A stretch of DNA of 64,000 bases from Herbidospora yilanensis (GCF_001570565.1 NZ_BBXE01000014.1:310001-374000); one strand, 5' to 3'; counted from the first letter of the stretch, positions 43,358-54,213 are shown. The notes: generated by a model from the letters alone, not told the origin. Numbers and translations: made by a program.

Positions 43358-43490
43358 CGTCTTTCCCTTCCTCGGAGGCGGACCGCGCTATTTGGCCGCC
43401 ACGCCGAGATTGCCAAGAAGCCATTTCGGGTCCATTGCCCGTTTGTGAACACGATGTGAAACGGGAGGTCCCCGTGTTAAATCGTCTGGT

Positions 43491-44252
43491 TCAGCCGCTG
43501 GTGATCACGGCGAAGCGGGCGCCGAACTGGTCGGCCAGGACGGCGAACCGGCCCACGGTGTCGACCGAGACGGGCGGGTCGAGGATGGTGCCGCCCTCGG
43601 TGACGGTCGCCTCGACCGCCGCGTCGACGTCTCTGACCTCGAAATAGGGCAGCCAGAACGGCTTGGTGCCCGGGTTGAGGGTGATCACACCGCCGATCGT
43701 CGGGCGGTCGCCGCCCGGCAGCCGGATCGTGGTGTAACCGACCCCGGCGACGGTGGCCTCGATCGACTGGTGGTCGAGGGTCGCCTCGTAGAAGGGCGCG
43801 ACGGCGGGCGGGCTGGCGACGTAGAGCTCCGTCCAGCCCAGGCTGCCCGGCTCGGTCACGGTGTCGAGGCCCTTGCGGCCCCGGCCCTGCCAGATCGCGA
43901 AGTCGGCGCCGGCCGGGTCGGTCAGCGCGGCGGTGCGGCCCTGGTCGAACACGTCGTAGGGGGCGACCCTGATCGTGCCGCCGGCCTTCTCGGCGCGGGC
44001 CACGGCCTCGTCGGCGTCGGGGGTGGCGAAGTAGATCGTCCAGGCCGAGCTGGTGCTCTCTTCGGACAGCGGGCCGATCGCGGCGACGATCTTGCGGTCG
44101 TGGAGGAAGAAGCCGTAGCCGTCGGCGTCGGGCCCGGCCGACTGGAAGTCCCAGTCGAGCACGGCGGCGTAGAACGTGGTCGAGGCGTCGGTGTCGGGCG
44201 AGCTTAGGTCGATCCAGCAGGGGGCGCCCGGCAGGTAGTCGGTCGTGAGCAT
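43491..44252 (-). CDS. Two-domain VOC (glyoxalase/bleomycin-resistance fold) protein
   Basis: A 253-aa protein with tandem VOC domains: PCWIDLSSPDTDASTTFYAA ... TDPAGADFAIWQGRG, and GWTELYVASPPAVAPFYEAT ... VLADQFGARFAVI. Start at ATG 44252 follows GGAG. The pattern is that of the stand-alone VOC proteins in actinomycetes whose substrate is unknown; no clear metal-ligand His is seen at the usual first position. It is divergent from the 101-aa protein with about 150 bp between. Confidence 0.85.
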   Translation of the reverse strand: MLTTDYLPGAPCWIDLSSPDTDASTTFYAAVLDWDFQSAGPDADGYGFFLHDRKIVAAIGPLSEESTSSAWTIYFATPDADEAVARAEKAGGTIRVAPYDVFDQGRTAALTDPAGADFAIWQGRGRKGLDTVTEPGSLGWTELYVASPPAVAPFYEATLDHQSIEATVAGVGYTTIRLPGGDRPTIGGVITLNPGTKPFWLPYFEVRDVDAAVEATVTEGGTILDPPVSVDTVGRFAVLADQFGARFAVITSG

Positions 44253-44399
44253 GCGAGCTCCTTCGAACAGGTTTTCGGATGACGACACTCTGTCACGTCC
44301 TGCCGACAGTTTTTCCAAGATCGCTCCAGAAGCCCCCTGGAAAGGGGAGTGTTTCCGGCGAAATGGGGCGCCCGTGACTCCACTCGATAGGGTCCGCTC

Positions 44400-44705
44400 A
44401 TGACGACCCAGATCATCCGCTACCGCGTCGCCGACCAGGAGAAGGCCGAGGAGAACGTGCGCCTCGTCCGGGAGATCTTCGCCGAACTGGCCCGGGAGCG
44501 GCCCGGCGGGATCACCTACCAGTCCTACCGGCTCGACGACGGACTGACCTTCGTCCACGTCGTCACGACCGACGACCTCCAGATCATGATGCGCTTCGAG
44601 GCCTTCCTCGCCTTCACCCAGACCCTGGGAGGGCGGCTCGACGGCGTCCCGCACCGCGAAGAGGCCACCCCCATCGGGTTCTTCGACGGCCACCTGCGAT
44701 CATGA
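44400..44705 (+). CDS. Small dimeric alpha/beta-barrel-like protein
   Basis: A 101-aa protein ([20 protein letters not shown] ... [20 protein letters not shown]) with the alternating strand-helix pattern of the ABM/EthD superfamily; exact family not recognised. No catalytic residues are visible. It is 19 bp before the permease on the same strand and might be in its transcript. Confidence 0.65.
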   Translation: MTTQIIRYRVADQEKAEENVRLVREIFAELARERPGGITYQSYRLDDGLTFVHVVTTDDLQIMMRFEAFLAFTQTLGGRLDGVPHREEATPIGFFDGHLRS

Positions 44706-44724
44706 GAAATCTCCCCCTCCACAG

Positions 44725-46620
44725 ATGAGGGGGGTGGCCGTGGCCCTGCGGGGGTGGCTCCTGAGCGGGCTCACGGCCGACCGGAGCCACCTGGAGCAGG
44801 GCCCGGCGGAGAAGCACGCCTGGTGGCGGGTCATGTGCCTGACCGGCGTCGACTACTTCTCCACCCTGGGCTACCAGCCGGGCATCGCCGCCCTCGCGGC
44901 GGGCGCGCTGTCGCCGGTCGCGACGTTGTTCCTGGTCGCGCTGACCCTGCTCGGGGCGCTGCCCGTCTATCGCCACGTCGCGGGGGAGAGCCCGCACGGC
45001 GCCGGCTCCATCGCGATGCTGGAGCGGCTCGTCCCGGCGTGGCAGGGCAAGCTCTTCGTGCTCTGCCTGCTCGGCTTCGCCGCCACCGACTTCGTCATCA
45101 CCATGACCCTGTCGGCGGCCGACGCGACCGCGCACATCCTGGAGAACCCCTTCGCCCCCCACTGGCTCGACGGCCAGCGGATCCCGGTCACGCTCGCGCT
45201 GCTGGCCGCCCTCGGGGCGATCTTCCTGGCCGGGTTCACCGAGGCCGTCGGCGTGGCGACGGTGCTCGTGGCGGTCTACCTCGCCCTCAACGCCGTGGTC
45301 GTGGCCGTGGCCGTCGAGCACGTCGCGGCGAACCCGGCCGTGCTGGGCCAGTGGGAGCGGCTGCTGGAGGCCCGGCACGCCTCCCCGCTGGCCATGATCG
45401 GGCTGGCGCTGCTGGTCATGCCCCGGCTGGCGCTGGGGCTGTCGGGGTTCGAGACCGGGGTCGCGGTGATGCCCGTGATCCGGGGCGACATCCCGCGGCG
45501 CATCAGGTCGGCCCGCACGATGCTCACCACGGCCGCCCTGATCATGAGCGTGTTCCTGCTCCTCAGCAGCTTCGTGACGACGCTGCTGATCCCGGCGCGG
45601 GAGTTCCAGCCCGGCGGCCGGGCCAACGGCCGGGCGCTCGCCTACCTCGCGCACGCCTACCTGGGCGAGTGGTTCGGCACCCTGTACGACGTCAGCACCA
45701 TCGCCATCCTCTGGTTCGCCGGAGCCTCGGCCATGGCCGGGCTGATCAACCTGGTGCCCCGGTTCCTGCCGCGCTACGGCATGGCCCCCGAATGGGCCTC
45801 GGCGGTCCGGCCGCTGGTGCTGCTCCTCACCCTCATCGCGTTCGTGATCACCTTCATCTTCGACGCCGACGTCGACCAGCAGGCGGGCGCGTACGCCACC
45901 GGCGTGCTGGTGCTGATGTTGTCGGCGGCCGTCGCGAGCTGCCTGTCGACCCTGGCGAAGGGACGGCGCGGGGCCGCGCGCGCCTTCGGGGTCATCAGCG
46001 CGGTGCTGACGTACACGCTGGTCGACAACGTGATCGAACGGCCCGACGGCGTCAAGATCGCCGGGTTCTTCATCGTGGCCATCGTCGTCACGTCGCTGAT
46101 CTCGCGGGCGACCCGGTCGACCGAGCTGCGGGTGACGCGGGTGCGGCTCGACCCGCTGGCCGAGCAGTTCGTCAACGAGTGCTGCGCCGGCGAGCTGCAC
46201 CTCATCGCCAACGAACCGCAACGCCGCGACCAGGCCGAATACCACGACAAGTTGCGCGAGAACTGGTTCATGCACCGGCTGCGCGCCTCGGAGCAGGCGA
46301 TGTTCGTCGAGGTCACCGTCAGCGACGCCTCGGAGTTCGAGACCGAGCTCTACGTCCGGGGCGAGGAGCGGTTCGGGCACAAGGTGCTGAACGTCGAGAG
46401 CTCCACCGTGGCCAACGCGCTGGCCGCGCTGCTGCTCTACCTGCGCGACCGCACCGGCCGGGTACCCGACATCTACTTCCACTGGACCGAGGGCAACCCG
46501 ATCAACGCGATGCTCCGCTACCTGATCTTCGGCGGCGGCGACGTGCCGCTGCTGACCCGTGAGGTGCTACGGCTCGCCGAGCCCGATCCACTGAGGAGGC
46601 CGCACGTCCATGTGGGGTGA
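44725..46620 (+). CDS. APC-type amino acid/potassium permease
   Basis: A 631-aa transporter. About 12 hydrophobic helices occupy residues 35-440, starting with [20 protein letters not shown], the characteristic first helix of APC/KUP-like actinobacterial permeases next to kdp. The soluble C-terminal ~190 residues ([20 protein letters not shown] onward) form a regulatory-like domain. GTG 44740 is a plausible alternative start with GAGGGGGG upstream. It overlaps the following micro-gene by 11 bp, so it belongs to the kdp operon. Substrate likely K+ or amino acids. Confidence 0.82.
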   Translation: MRGVAVALRGWLLSGLTADRSHLEQGPAEKHAWWRVMCLTGVDYFSTLGYQPGIAALAAGALSPVATLFLVALTLLGALPVYRHVAGESPHGAGSIAMLERLVPAWQGKLFVLCLLGFAATDFVITMTLSAADATAHILENPFAPHWLDGQRIPVTLALLAALGAIFLAGFTEAVGVATVLVAVYLALNAVVVAVAVEHVAANPAVLGQWERLLEARHASPLAMIGLALLVMPRLALGLSGFETGVAVMPVIRGDIPRRIRSARTMLTTAALIMSVFLLLSSFVTTLLIPAREFQPGGRANGRALAYLAHAYLGEWFGTLYDVSTIAILWFAGASAMAGLINLVPRFLPRYGMAPEWASAVRPLVLLLTLIAFVITFIFDADVDQQAGAYATGVLVLMLSAAVASCLSTLAKGRRGAARAFGVISAVLTYTLVDNVIERPDGVKIAGFFIVAIVVTSLISRATRSTELRVTRVRLDPLAEQFVNECCAGELHLIANEPQRRDQAEYHDKLRENWFMHRLRASEQAMFVEVTVSDASEFETELYVRGEERFGHKVLNVESSTVANALAALLLYLRDRTGRVPDIYFHWTEGNPINAMLRYLIFGGGDVPLLTREVLRLAEPDPLRRPHVHVG

Positions 46621-46696
46621 CCTGATCCTCGTCGTGCTGACGATCGTGTTCTTCGCGCTGTTCGCGCTGCTGGTGAAGGCGGTCGAGCGGCGGTGA
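46610..46696 (+). CDS. 28-aa single-span membrane peptide upstream of kdpF
   Basis: [28 protein letters not shown]: one transmembrane helix with a positive C-terminus. A perfect TGAGGAGG ribosome-binding site lies ten bases upstream of ATG 46610. It overlaps the APC gene end by 11 bp and kdpF by 4 bp (GTGA), so it is translationally coupled within the operon. It resembles KdpF in size and topology but has a different sequence. Function unknown; a second small Kdp subunit is an appealing guess. Confidence 0.7.
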   Translation: MWGDLILVVLTIVFFALFALLVKAVERR

Positions 46697-46782
46697 GCGC
46701 CGTCAACCTCGTCGGGCTCGTCGGCGCGGTCGCGCTGACGGCCTTCCTCGTCGTGGCGCTGCTGTTCCCGGAGCGGTTCTGA
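46693..46782 (+). CDS. kdpF: KdpF, small stabilising subunit of the Kdp K+ transporter
   Basis: A 29-aa single-span peptide ([20 protein letters not shown] then VALLFPERF), the classic KdpF ending. It stabilises the KdpABC complex in the membrane. GTG start overlaps the preceding micro-gene; its stop shares one base with kdpA's ATG (TGATG). Confidence 0.88.
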   Translation: MSAVNLVGLVGAVALTAFLVVALLFPERF

Positions 46783-48422
46783 TGACCGCGCTCACCCTGG
46801 TCGCCGTGCTCGCGCTGCTCTACCGGCCGCTGGGCGACCACATGTACCGGGTCTATTCGGGCGATCGGGACACCTGGGCCGAACGCCTGACCTACCGCGC
46901 CCTCGGGGTCGCGCCGCGCCAGGAACAGCGGTGGCCGGGCTACGCGCGGTCGGTGCTGGCGTTCTCGCTGGTCTCGATCCTCTTCCTGTACGCCTTCCAG
47001 CGCGTCCAGAACCATCTGGTGTTGTCCCTGGGGTTTCCGCCGGTCGTCGACCACGTCGCGTGGAACACCGCCGTCAGCTTCGTGACCAACACCAACTGGC
47101 AGTCCTACGCCGGCGAGAACACCATGGGGCACCTCGTCCAGATGAGCGGCCTGGCGGTGCAGAACTTCGCCTCGGCCGCCGTGGGCCTGGCCGTCGCGAT
47201 GGCCCTGGTGCGCGGGTTCGCCCGCGGTGACAGCGACACGATCGGCAACTTCTGGGCCGACCTGGTCCGGGGGGCGTACCGGATCCTGCTGCCCCTGGCC
47301 TTCGCGGGCGCGGTCCTGCTGGTCGCGGGCGGCGTGGTGCAGAACCTCGCCGGCCCCCACGAGGTGCCCGCCGTCCTCGGCGGGACGACCACGCTGACCG
47401 GCGGCCCGGTCGCGAGCCAGGAGGCGGTCAAGCAGCTCGGCTCCAACGGCGGCGGCTTCTACGCCGCCAACTCCGCCCACCCGTGGGAGAACCCCAACGG
47501 CTGGACCAACTGGCTCCAGAACCTGTTGATGTTGCTCATCCCGGTCGCGCTGCCGCGCACCTTCGGCCGGATGGTGGGCCAGAACCGCCAGGGGTACGCC
47601 CTGGCCGCCGTCGTCGCCGTCATCGCGATCGCCTCGATCTGGCTGACGAACGTCTTCGAGGCGGGGGGCGCCGCCACCGTCCCGCAGGCGGCGGGCCTGG
47701 CGATGGAGGGCAAGGAGGTCAGGTTCGGCCTGTCCGAGAGCGCCACCTTCGCCGCGTCCACGACCCTGACCTCGACCGGCGCGGTCAACGCGGCGCACGA
47801 CTCGTTCACCCCGCTGGGCGGCATGATGGCCATGGTCGGCATGATGCTCGGCGAGGTCGCCCCCGGCGGCGTCGGCTCGGGCCTCTACGGCCTGCTGATC
47901 CTCGCCGTGATCACCGTCTTCGTGGCCGGTCTCATGGTCGGCCGCACCCCCGAATACCTCGGCAAGAAGATCGCCGCCCGGGAGATCAAGCTCGCCTCGC
48001 TCTACTTCCTGGTCACCCCGGTGCTGGTGCTGACCGGCACCGCGCTGGCCCTGGCCAACCGGGCGGGCCTGGCCGGGACGCTCAACACGGGCCCCCACGG
48101 CCTGTCCGAGATCCTGTACGCGTTCACCAGCGCCGCCAACAACAACGGTTCCGCGTTCGCCGGGCTGACCGCGAACACCCCGTGGTGGGACGTCGCCCTC
48201 GGCGTCGCCATGCTCCTCGGCCGGTTCGCGCCGATGGTGTTCGTGCTGGCGCTGGCCGGATCGCTGGCCCGGCAGACGCCCGTGCCGTCGTCGGCGGGCA
48301 CGCTGCCCACCCACCGGCCGCAGTTCGTCGGCCTGGTCATCGGCGTGACGGTCGTCGTGGTGGCGCTGACCTACCTGCCCGCGCTGGCCCTCGGGCCGCT
48401 GGCCGAGGGGACCGGCGGATGA
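46782..48422 (+). CDS. kdpA: KdpA, K+-translocating subunit
   Basis: A 546-aa channel-like subunit that binds and moves K+. The selectivity-filter-like segments are [53 protein letters not shown] and [20 protein letters not shown], all intact. Ten membrane spans are visible. It overlaps kdpB by 4 bp (ATGA). Confidence 0.97.
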   Translation: MTALTLVAVLALLYRPLGDHMYRVYSGDRDTWAERLTYRALGVAPRQEQRWPGYARSVLAFSLVSILFLYAFQRVQNHLVLSLGFPPVVDHVAWNTAVSFVTNTNWQSYAGENTMGHLVQMSGLAVQNFASAAVGLAVAMALVRGFARGDSDTIGNFWADLVRGAYRILLPLAFAGAVLLVAGGVVQNLAGPHEVPAVLGGTTTLTGGPVASQEAVKQLGSNGGGFYAANSAHPWENPNGWTNWLQNLLMLLIPVALPRTFGRMVGQNRQGYALAAVVAVIAIASIWLTNVFEAGGAATVPQAAGLAMEGKEVRFGLSESATFAASTTLTSTGAVNAAHDSFTPLGGMMAMVGMMLGEVAPGGVGSGLYGLLILAVITVFVAGLMVGRTPEYLGKKIAAREIKLASLYFLVTPVLVLTGTALALANRAGLAGTLNTGPHGLSEILYAFTSAANNNGSAFAGLTANTPWWDVALGVAMLLGRFAPMVFVLALAGSLARQTPVPSSAGTLPTHRPQFVGLVIGVTVVVVALTYLPALALGPLAEGTGG

Positions 48423-50422
48423 ACGTTCTCCTCGGGGCCCTGGCCAAACTCAGCCCCCTGAGCCTGTGGCGCAACCCGGTGATGTTCGTCGTCGAGGTCG
48501 GCGCGCTCGCCGCCACCGTCCTCGCGGTCGTGACGCCGGGCTTCTTCGCGTGGGCGGTCGTCGGCTGGCTCTGGCTGACCGTGCTGTTCGCCAACCTGGC
48601 CGAATCGGTCGCGGAGGGCCGGGGCAAGGCGCAGGCCGCGACGTTGCGGGCGGCCCGGCGCGACACCACGGCGAGGCTGGCCGACGGGTCGGTCACGCCC
48701 TCGGCCGCGCTGAAGAAGGGCGACCTCGTCGTGGTCGAGGCGGGAGAGGTCATCCCGGGCGACGGCGACGTCGTCGAGGGCATCGCCAGCGTGGACGAGT
48801 CGGCGATCACCGGCGAGTCGGCCCCGGTCATCCGCGAGTCGGGCGGCGACCGGAGCGCCGTCACCGGCGGCACCAAGGTGTTGTCCGACCGGATCGTCGT
48901 GCGGATCACGCAGCGGCCGGGGGAGAGCTTCGTCGACCGGATGATCTCCCTCGTCGAGGGCGCGAACCGGCAGAAGACCCCGAACGAGATCGCGCTGAAC
49001 ATCCTGCTCGCCGCGCTGACCGTGGTCTTCCTGGTCGCCACGGCCACCATGCAGCCGATGGCGATCTACTCGAAGGCGGTGAATCCCGGCGTACCGGATT
49101 CCGCCGCGCTGACCGCCGACGGGGTCACCGGGGTGACGCTCGTGGCGCTGCTGGTCTGCCTGATCCCGACGACCATCGGGGCGCTGCTGTCGGCGATCGG
49201 CATCGCCGGGATCGACCGGCTGGTGCGGCGCAACGTGCTGGCCATGAGCGGCCGGGCGGTCGAGGCGGCCGGCGACGTCTCGACCCTGCTGCTCGACAAG
49301 ACCGGCACCATCACGCTCGGCAACCGGCAGGCCGCCGCGTTCCAGGCCGCCGAGGGCGTCGACCTGCGCGATCTGGCCGAGGCCGCCCAGCTCTCCAGCC
49401 TGGCCGACGACACACCCGAGGGCCGCTCGATCGTCGTCTACGCCAAGGAGCACTTCGGCCTGCGCGAACGCCCGGTCGCCGGAGCCCACTGGGTGCCGTT
49501 CTCGGCGCGCACCCGGATGAGCGGGGTCGACGTCGGCGACCGGCAGATCCGCAAGGGCGCCGCGACCGCCGTCATGAAGTGGGTGCGCGACGCCGGCGGA
49601 CGCCCCACCGCCGAGATCGGCCACCTGGTCGACGGCATCGCGGCCAGCGGTGGCACCCCCCTCGTCGTGGCCGAACGGGGCCGGGTGCTCGGCGTGATCC
49701 ACCTCAAGGACGTCGTCAAACAGGGCATGCGCGAACGCTTCGACGAGATGCGCCGCATGGGCATCCGGACCGTCATGATCACCGGCGACAACCCGCTGAC
49801 GGCCAGGGCCATCGCCGACGAGGCGGGCGTGGACGACTTCCTCGCCGAGGCCACCCCCGAGGACAAGCTCGGCCTCATCCGCCGCGAGCAGTTCGGCGGC
49901 CGGCTGGTCGCGATGACCGGCGACGGCACCAACGACGCCCCCGCCCTGGCCCAGGCCGACGTCGGCGTGGCCATGAACACCGGCACCTCGGCGGCCAAGG
50001 AGGCCGGGAACATGGTCGACCTCGACTCCAACCCGACCAAGCTCATCGAGATCGTCGAGATCGGCAAGCAACTGCTGATCACCCGGGGCGCGCTGACGAC
50101 CTTCTCCATCGCCAACGACATCGCGAAGTACTTCGCGATCATCCCGGCCGTCTTCGCCGCCGTCTATCCGGGCCTGGACGCGCTCAACGTGATGCGCCTC
50201 GCCACCCCGCAGTCGGCGATCCTGTCGGCGGTCGTCTTCAACGCCCTGGTCATCGTCGCGCTGATCCCGCTCGCGCTGCGCGGCGTCGCCTACCGCCCGG
50301 CGAACGCCTCGGCGATGCTCAGCCGCAACCTCGCCGTCTACGGCCTGGGCGGGGTGGTGGCCCCGTTCGCCGGGATCAAGCTCGTCGACCTCGTGATCCA
50401 GCACCTGCCGGGGTTGTCGTGA
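48419..50422 (+). CDS. kdpB: KdpB, P-type ATPase subunit
   Basis: A 667-aa P-type ATPase that powers K+ uptake. Phosphorylation site [15 protein letters not shown]; nucleotide and hinge motifs [20 protein letters not shown] and [21 protein letters not shown] loop in [17 protein letters not shown]. All key residues are present. It overlaps kdpA and kdpC by 4 bp each, so strict 1:1:1 translation is expected. Confidence 0.97.
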   Translation: MNVLLGALAKLSPLSLWRNPVMFVVEVGALAATVLAVVTPGFFAWAVVGWLWLTVLFANLAESVAEGRGKAQAATLRAARRDTTARLADGSVTPSAALKKGDLVVVEAGEVIPGDGDVVEGIASVDESAITGESAPVIRESGGDRSAVTGGTKVLSDRIVVRITQRPGESFVDRMISLVEGANRQKTPNEIALNILLAALTVVFLVATATMQPMAIYSKAVNPGVPDSAALTADGVTGVTLVALLVCLIPTTIGALLSAIGIAGIDRLVRRNVLAMSGRAVEAAGDVSTLLLDKTGTITLGNRQAAAFQAAEGVDLRDLAEAAQLSSLADDTPEGRSIVVYAKEHFGLRERPVAGAHWVPFSARTRMSGVDVGDRQIRKGAATAVMKWVRDAGGRPTAEIGHLVDGIAASGGTPLVVAERGRVLGVIHLKDVVKQGMRERFDEMRRMGIRTVMITGDNPLTARAIADEAGVDDFLAEATPEDKLGLIRREQFGGRLVAMTGDGTNDAPALAQADVGVAMNTGTSAAKEAGNMVDLDSNPTKLIEIVEIGKQLLITRGALTTFSIANDIAKYFAIIPAVFAAVYPGLDALNVMRLATPQSAILSAVVFNALVIVALIPLALRGVAYRPANASAMLSRNLAVYGLGGVVAPFAGIKLVDLVIQHLPGLS

Positions 50423-51177
50423 CCCGGCGTCTCGGCGCGGCGATCCGCGCGCTGGTCGTGCTGACCGTGGTCACCGGCGGCCTGTACCCGCTGCTCGTCC
50501 TCGGCGTCGCCCAGGTGTTCCTCCGCCACAAGGCCGACGGCTCGCCCGTCGCCAGGGGGAGCCGGCTGATCGCGCAGGACTTCGCCGGGAACCGCCGCTA
50601 CTTCCAGAGCCGCCCCTCGGCCACCGGCTACGACATGCTCCGCACCGGGGCGAGCAACCTCGGGCCGGAGAGCGTGGTCGACGTACCGGGAAGACCCAGC
50701 CTGCTCACCCAGGTCTGCGCCCGCTCCATGCGGGTCGGGGAGCTGGAGGGGGTGAGCGGCGCCCGGCCGTTCTGCACCGCGTCGGGGGTCGGCGCGGTGC
50801 TCAAGGTGTTCCCGGGCCGGGTGGTCAGCGTGAACGAGCCGTGCCCGGCGGTGCCCTTCATGACCGAATATCAGGGAGTGAACGTCGAATGCGCCGAAAT
50901 GGGACAGAGCTATGCGGCGGGCCGGACCGTCCCCATCAGGGGCGGCGCCCGCTGGTCGATCCCGCCGGACGCGGTGACGGCGAGCGGGTCGGGCCTCGAT
51001 CCGCACATCTCGGTCAGGTACGCCGACCTCCAGGCCGTCCGCGTCGCGAGGGAACGCGGCCGCCCGGTCGAGGAGGTCCGCGCCCTCATCCGCCGCCATA
51101 CCGACGTCCCCGCTCTCGGCTTCATGGGTGAGCCCGGCGTCAACGTCCTGGCCCTCAACCTGGCCCTCGACCGATGA
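50419..51177 (+). CDS. kdpC: KdpC, K+-transporting ATPase C chain
   Basis: A 252-aa single-span subunit ([20 protein letters not shown]) with the periplasm-facing soluble part: [20 protein letters not shown], a Cys-containing insertion ([18 protein letters not shown]), [20 protein letters not shown]. The insertion of about 60 residues between the S-G motif and the end makes it longer than the usual ~200 aa. It overlaps kdpB and kdpD by 4 bp. Confidence 0.95.
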   Translation: MTRRLGAAIRALVVLTVVTGGLYPLLVLGVAQVFLRHKADGSPVARGSRLIAQDFAGNRRYFQSRPSATGYDMLRTGASNLGPESVVDVPGRPSLLTQVCARSMRVGELEGVSGARPFCTASGVGAVLKVFPGRVVSVNEPCPAVPFMTEYQGVNVECAEMGQSYAAGRTVPIRGGARWSIPPDAVTASGSGLDPHISVRYADLQAVRVARERGRPVEEVRALIRRHTDVPALGFMGEPGVNVLALNLALDR

Positions 51178-53711
51178 CGGTCCGGGGCCGCCTGCGCGTC
51201 TACCTGGGCGCCGCCCCGGGTGTCGGCAAGACCTTCGCCATGCTCGGCGAGGGCCGCCGCGCCGCGGAACGGGGCCGCGACGTCGTGGTCGGCCTGGTCG
51301 AGACGTACGGCCGCCCCAAGACGGCCGCGCTGCTGGCCGGCCTGGAGGAGGTGCCGCGCCGGGAGCTGGCGTACCGGGGGACGCGCTTCACCGAGATGGA
51401 CGTCGACGCCGTGCTCGCCCGCCGCCCCAAGGTCGCCCTGGTCGACGAGCTCGCGCACACCAACGTGCCGGGGTCGCGCAACGCCAAACGCTGGCAGGAC
51501 GTCGAGGAGCTGCTCGACGCGGGGATCGACGTCATCACCACGGTGAACGTGCAGCATCTGGAGTCGCTCAACGACGTCGTCGAGGAGATCACCGGCGTCC
51601 CGCAGCGGGAGACGGTGCCCGACGAGGTGGTCCGCCGGGCCGACCAGATCGAGCTGGTCGACATGTCGCCCGAGGCGCTGCGCCGCCGCATGGCCCACGG
51701 CAACGTCTACGCCCCCGAGAAGGTCGACGCGGCGCTGTCGAACTACTTCCGGGTCGGCAACCTGACCGCGCTGCGCGAACTGGCGCTGCTCTGGGTGGCC
51801 GGGCGGGTCGACGACCAGCTCGACCGCTACCGCGCCGAACACGGCATCGCCACCACGTGGGAGGCGCGCGAACGCGTCGTCGTGGCGCTGACCGGCGGCC
51901 CCGAGGGCGACACCCTGATCCGCCGCGCGGCCCGGGTGACCACGCGGACCAAGGGCGCCGACCTGCTGGCCGTCCACGTCACCCGGGGCGACGGCCTGGT
52001 CGCGGGAGACCCCGCCCACCTGGCCCGGCAGCGGGCCCTGGTCGAGGCGCTCGGCGGGACCTACCACCAGGTCGTCGGCGACGACGTGCCCCGGGCGCTG
52101 CTCGACTTCGCGCGCGGGGTGAACGCCACCCAGCTCGTTCTGGGCGCGTCGCGGCGGGGGCGGCTGGCCCAGATCCTCTTCCGCGGGGTCGGGGCCGAGA
52201 CGATCGCGCGGTCGGGCTCGATCGACGTCCACATGATCACCCATCAGCAGGCCCGCCGGGGCCTGCCCCGGCCCGGCTCCCGGGCCGCGCTGACCCGCAC
52301 CCGCCGCCTCGCCGGATGGGCGGCCGCGCTGGTCGGCATGCCCGCGCTGACCGCCGTGGTCTACCCGCTGCGCGACCTGCTCGCGCTGCCCAGCGAGATC
52401 CTGCTGTTCCTGCTGCTGGTCGTGATGGTCGCCCTGGTCGGCGGCATGTCCCCGGCCATCACGGCCGCCGTCGTCGGCTTCCTGCTGCTCAACTACTTCT
52501 TCACCCCGCCGGTCGACAAGCTCACCGTCGCCGACCCGCAGAACCTGCTCGCGCTCTTCGTGTACGTCCTGGTCGCCGTCATGGTCAGCCTGGTCGTCGA
52601 CCTGGCGGCCCGCCGGACCCGCGAGGCCGCCATGGCGGGCGCCGACGCCGAGGTGCTGTCGACCCTGGCGGGCCACGTGCTGCGCGGCGAGGCGGCGCTG
52701 CCCTCGCTGCTGGCCCGCCTCCGCGAGACCTACGGCCTGACCTCGGTGACCCTGCTCGAACGCGCCGCCGCCCCGGCCCCCGACGACCGCGCCGACCCCG
52801 AGGCGTGGCGCATCGTCGCCACCTCCGGAGGGCTGCCGTGCACGAGCCCCGGCGCCGCCGACACCGACGTGGTGATCGACGACAACCTGGTGCTGGCGGT
52901 CAGAGGCCGCCTGCTCGGCGCCTCCGACCGCCGCGTGCTGGAGGCCTTCGCCGCCGAGACCGCCGTCGCGCTGCGCCAGCGGCGGCTGGAGGAGGAGGCC
53001 GAACAGGCCAAACCCCTGGCCGAGGCCGACCGCATGCGCACCGCCCTGCTCGCCGCCGTCAGCCACGACCTGCGCACCCCGCTCGCCTCGGCGAAGGCGG
53101 CGGTCGAAGGACTGCGCAGCACCGACGTGGCCTGGTCGGCCGCCGACCAGGCCGAACTGCTCGCCACCGCCGACGAGTCACTGGTGACGCTGACCCGGCT
53201 GGTGGAGAACCTCCTCGACATGAGCCGGTTGCAGGCCGGAGTGCTCGGGGTGGCCCTCCAGCCGGTCGCGCTGGCGGAGGTGCTGCCCCGGGCCGTCGAG
53301 GATGTGCGGGTGCGGATCGACGTGCCCGACGACCTGCCCGAGGTGACGGCCGACCCGGCGCTGCTGGAACGGGTGCTGGCCAACCTGGTGTCGAACGCGC
53401 TCCGCTACAGCCCCGGATATGTGCTGGTGACGGCCAGCTCCCACGACAACAAGGTGGAGATCCGGGTGGTCGACCGGGGCCCCGGCATCCCGCCGGAGGC
53501 CCACGACCAGGTCTTCCAGCCGTTCCAGCGCCTCGGCGACCGCGACAACCACTCGGGGGTCGGGCTCGGGCTCGCGTTGTCGCGCGGGCTGGCGGAGGCG
53601 ATGGGCGGCGCGCTCACCCCGGACGAGACGCCGGGCGGCGGGCTGACCATGACGGTCACCCTTCGGTCAGCCGATCCCGGGCCTCCATCAGGGCGAAGCC
53701 GAGCAGGTTGA
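51174..53711 (+). CDS. kdpD: KdpD, turgor/K+ sensor histidine kinase
   Basis: An 845-aa sensor. N-terminal KdpD domain with a P-loop YLGAAPGVGKTFAMLGEG, then a Usp-like domain (~245-365), four helices of DUF4118 (~390-500), GAF, HisKA with the phosphoacceptor in VSHDLRTPLASAKAAVE (~residue 630), N box LVSNALRYSPGYV, G boxes DRGPGIPPEAHDQVF and HSGVGLGLALSRGLAEAMGG. All kinase motifs look intact. Normally the next gene is the response regulator kdpE. Here the last ~20 codons run 56 bp into the convergent NADAR gene and no kdpE follows. Confidence 0.95.
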   Translation: MTVRGRLRVYLGAAPGVGKTFAMLGEGRRAAERGRDVVVGLVETYGRPKTAALLAGLEEVPRRELAYRGTRFTEMDVDAVLARRPKVALVDELAHTNVPGSRNAKRWQDVEELLDAGIDVITTVNVQHLESLNDVVEEITGVPQRETVPDEVVRRADQIELVDMSPEALRRRMAHGNVYAPEKVDAALSNYFRVGNLTALRELALLWVAGRVDDQLDRYRAEHGIATTWEARERVVVALTGGPEGDTLIRRAARVTTRTKGADLLAVHVTRGDGLVAGDPAHLARQRALVEALGGTYHQVVGDDVPRALLDFARGVNATQLVLGASRRGRLAQILFRGVGAETIARSGSIDVHMITHQQARRGLPRPGSRAALTRTRRLAGWAAALVGMPALTAVVYPLRDLLALPSEILLFLLLVVMVALVGGMSPAITAAVVGFLLLNYFFTPPVDKLTVADPQNLLALFVYVLVAVMVSLVVDLAARRTREAAMAGADAEVLSTLAGHVLRGEAALPSLLARLRETYGLTSVTLLERAAAPAPDDRADPEAWRIVATSGGLPCTSPGAADTDVVIDDNLVLAVRGRLLGASDRRVLEAFAAETAVALRQRRLEEEAEQAKPLAEADRMRTALLAAVSHDLRTPLASAKAAVEGLRSTDVAWSAADQAELLATADESLVTLTRLVENLLDMSRLQAGVLGVALQPVALAEVLPRAVEDVRVRIDVPDDLPEVTADPALLERVLANLVSNALRYSPGYVLVTASSHDNKVEIRVVDRGPGIPPEAHDQVFQPFQRLGDRDNHSGVGLGLALSRGLAEAMGGALTPDETPGGGLTMTVTLRSADPGPPSGRSRAG

Positions 53712-54213
53712 GCCCCTGCCACGTGGCGGGAGAGGCGGCCCGCTCGTCGGCCGCGGTCAGGCCGATGCCCCACACGCGGTCGTGGGGGCTGGCCTCCACG
53801 AGCACCCGGTCGCGGGTGCCGAGCAGGTATTCGCGCAGGTCGGGGTGGGCGGCGAACTTGGCGGTGCTGCCCCGGACGACGACGGCGTAGCGGTGTTCGG
53901 CCCAGACGGCCTCGTCGAAGCCGCGGACCTCGCGGCCCAGCTTCTTCGCCTCGCCCGGATGGGCCGCCGCGAGGATGCCGGCGGCCGTCTCGGCGTCGCC
54001 GAACAACCAGGCCTTGTGGGCCATCATGTAGTGCTCGGCCGAGCGGAACACGTGGCCGTCTTCGGTGAAGTCGGCCTCCCACCACTGGCTCAGGCAGCCC
54101 GCGCCCACCCCGCCGTCGCGAGGTGGGCGGTGGCCCCAGAAGAAGAGGTAACGCGGCACCCGGCCGGAGGCCTCGGCGTGGACGGCTTCTTCGACGGAGC
54201 GCGGTAACGTCAC
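53656..54213 (-). CDS. NADAR-family protein
   Basis: A 185-aa NADAR (YbiA-like) protein; the family acts on ADP-ribose or riboflavin-like intermediates. Motifs: RYLFFWGHRPPRDGGVGAGC, LSQWWEADFTEDGHVFRSAE, HYMMAHKAWLFGDAETA, GTRDRVLVEASPHDRVWGIG. The gene is complete. Its 3' end overlaps kdpD by 56 bp on the other strand, where kdpE is expected. Confidence 0.88.
   Translation of the reverse strand: MTLPRSVEEAVHAEASGRVPRYLFFWGHRPPRDGGVGAGCLSQWWEADFTEDGHVFRSAEHYMMAHKAWLFGDAETAAGILAAAHPGEAKKLGREVRGFDEAVWAEHRYAVVVRGSTAKFAAHPDLREYLLGTRDRVLVEASPHDRVWGIGLTAADERAASPATWQGLNLLGFALMEARDRLTEG

Noticed and set aside
43444-43462. GlnR-box-like repeat upstream of glnII
   Set aside because: GTGAAC-ACGAT-GTGAAAC has 7-bp instead of 6-bp spacing and misses conserved bases of the gTnAC-n6-GAAAC consensus, so I did not call it a site.
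44706-44724. c-di-AMP or K+ riboswitch before the kdp operon
   Set aside because: Only 19 bp separate the preceding gene from the permease start, too short for any known riboswitch class.
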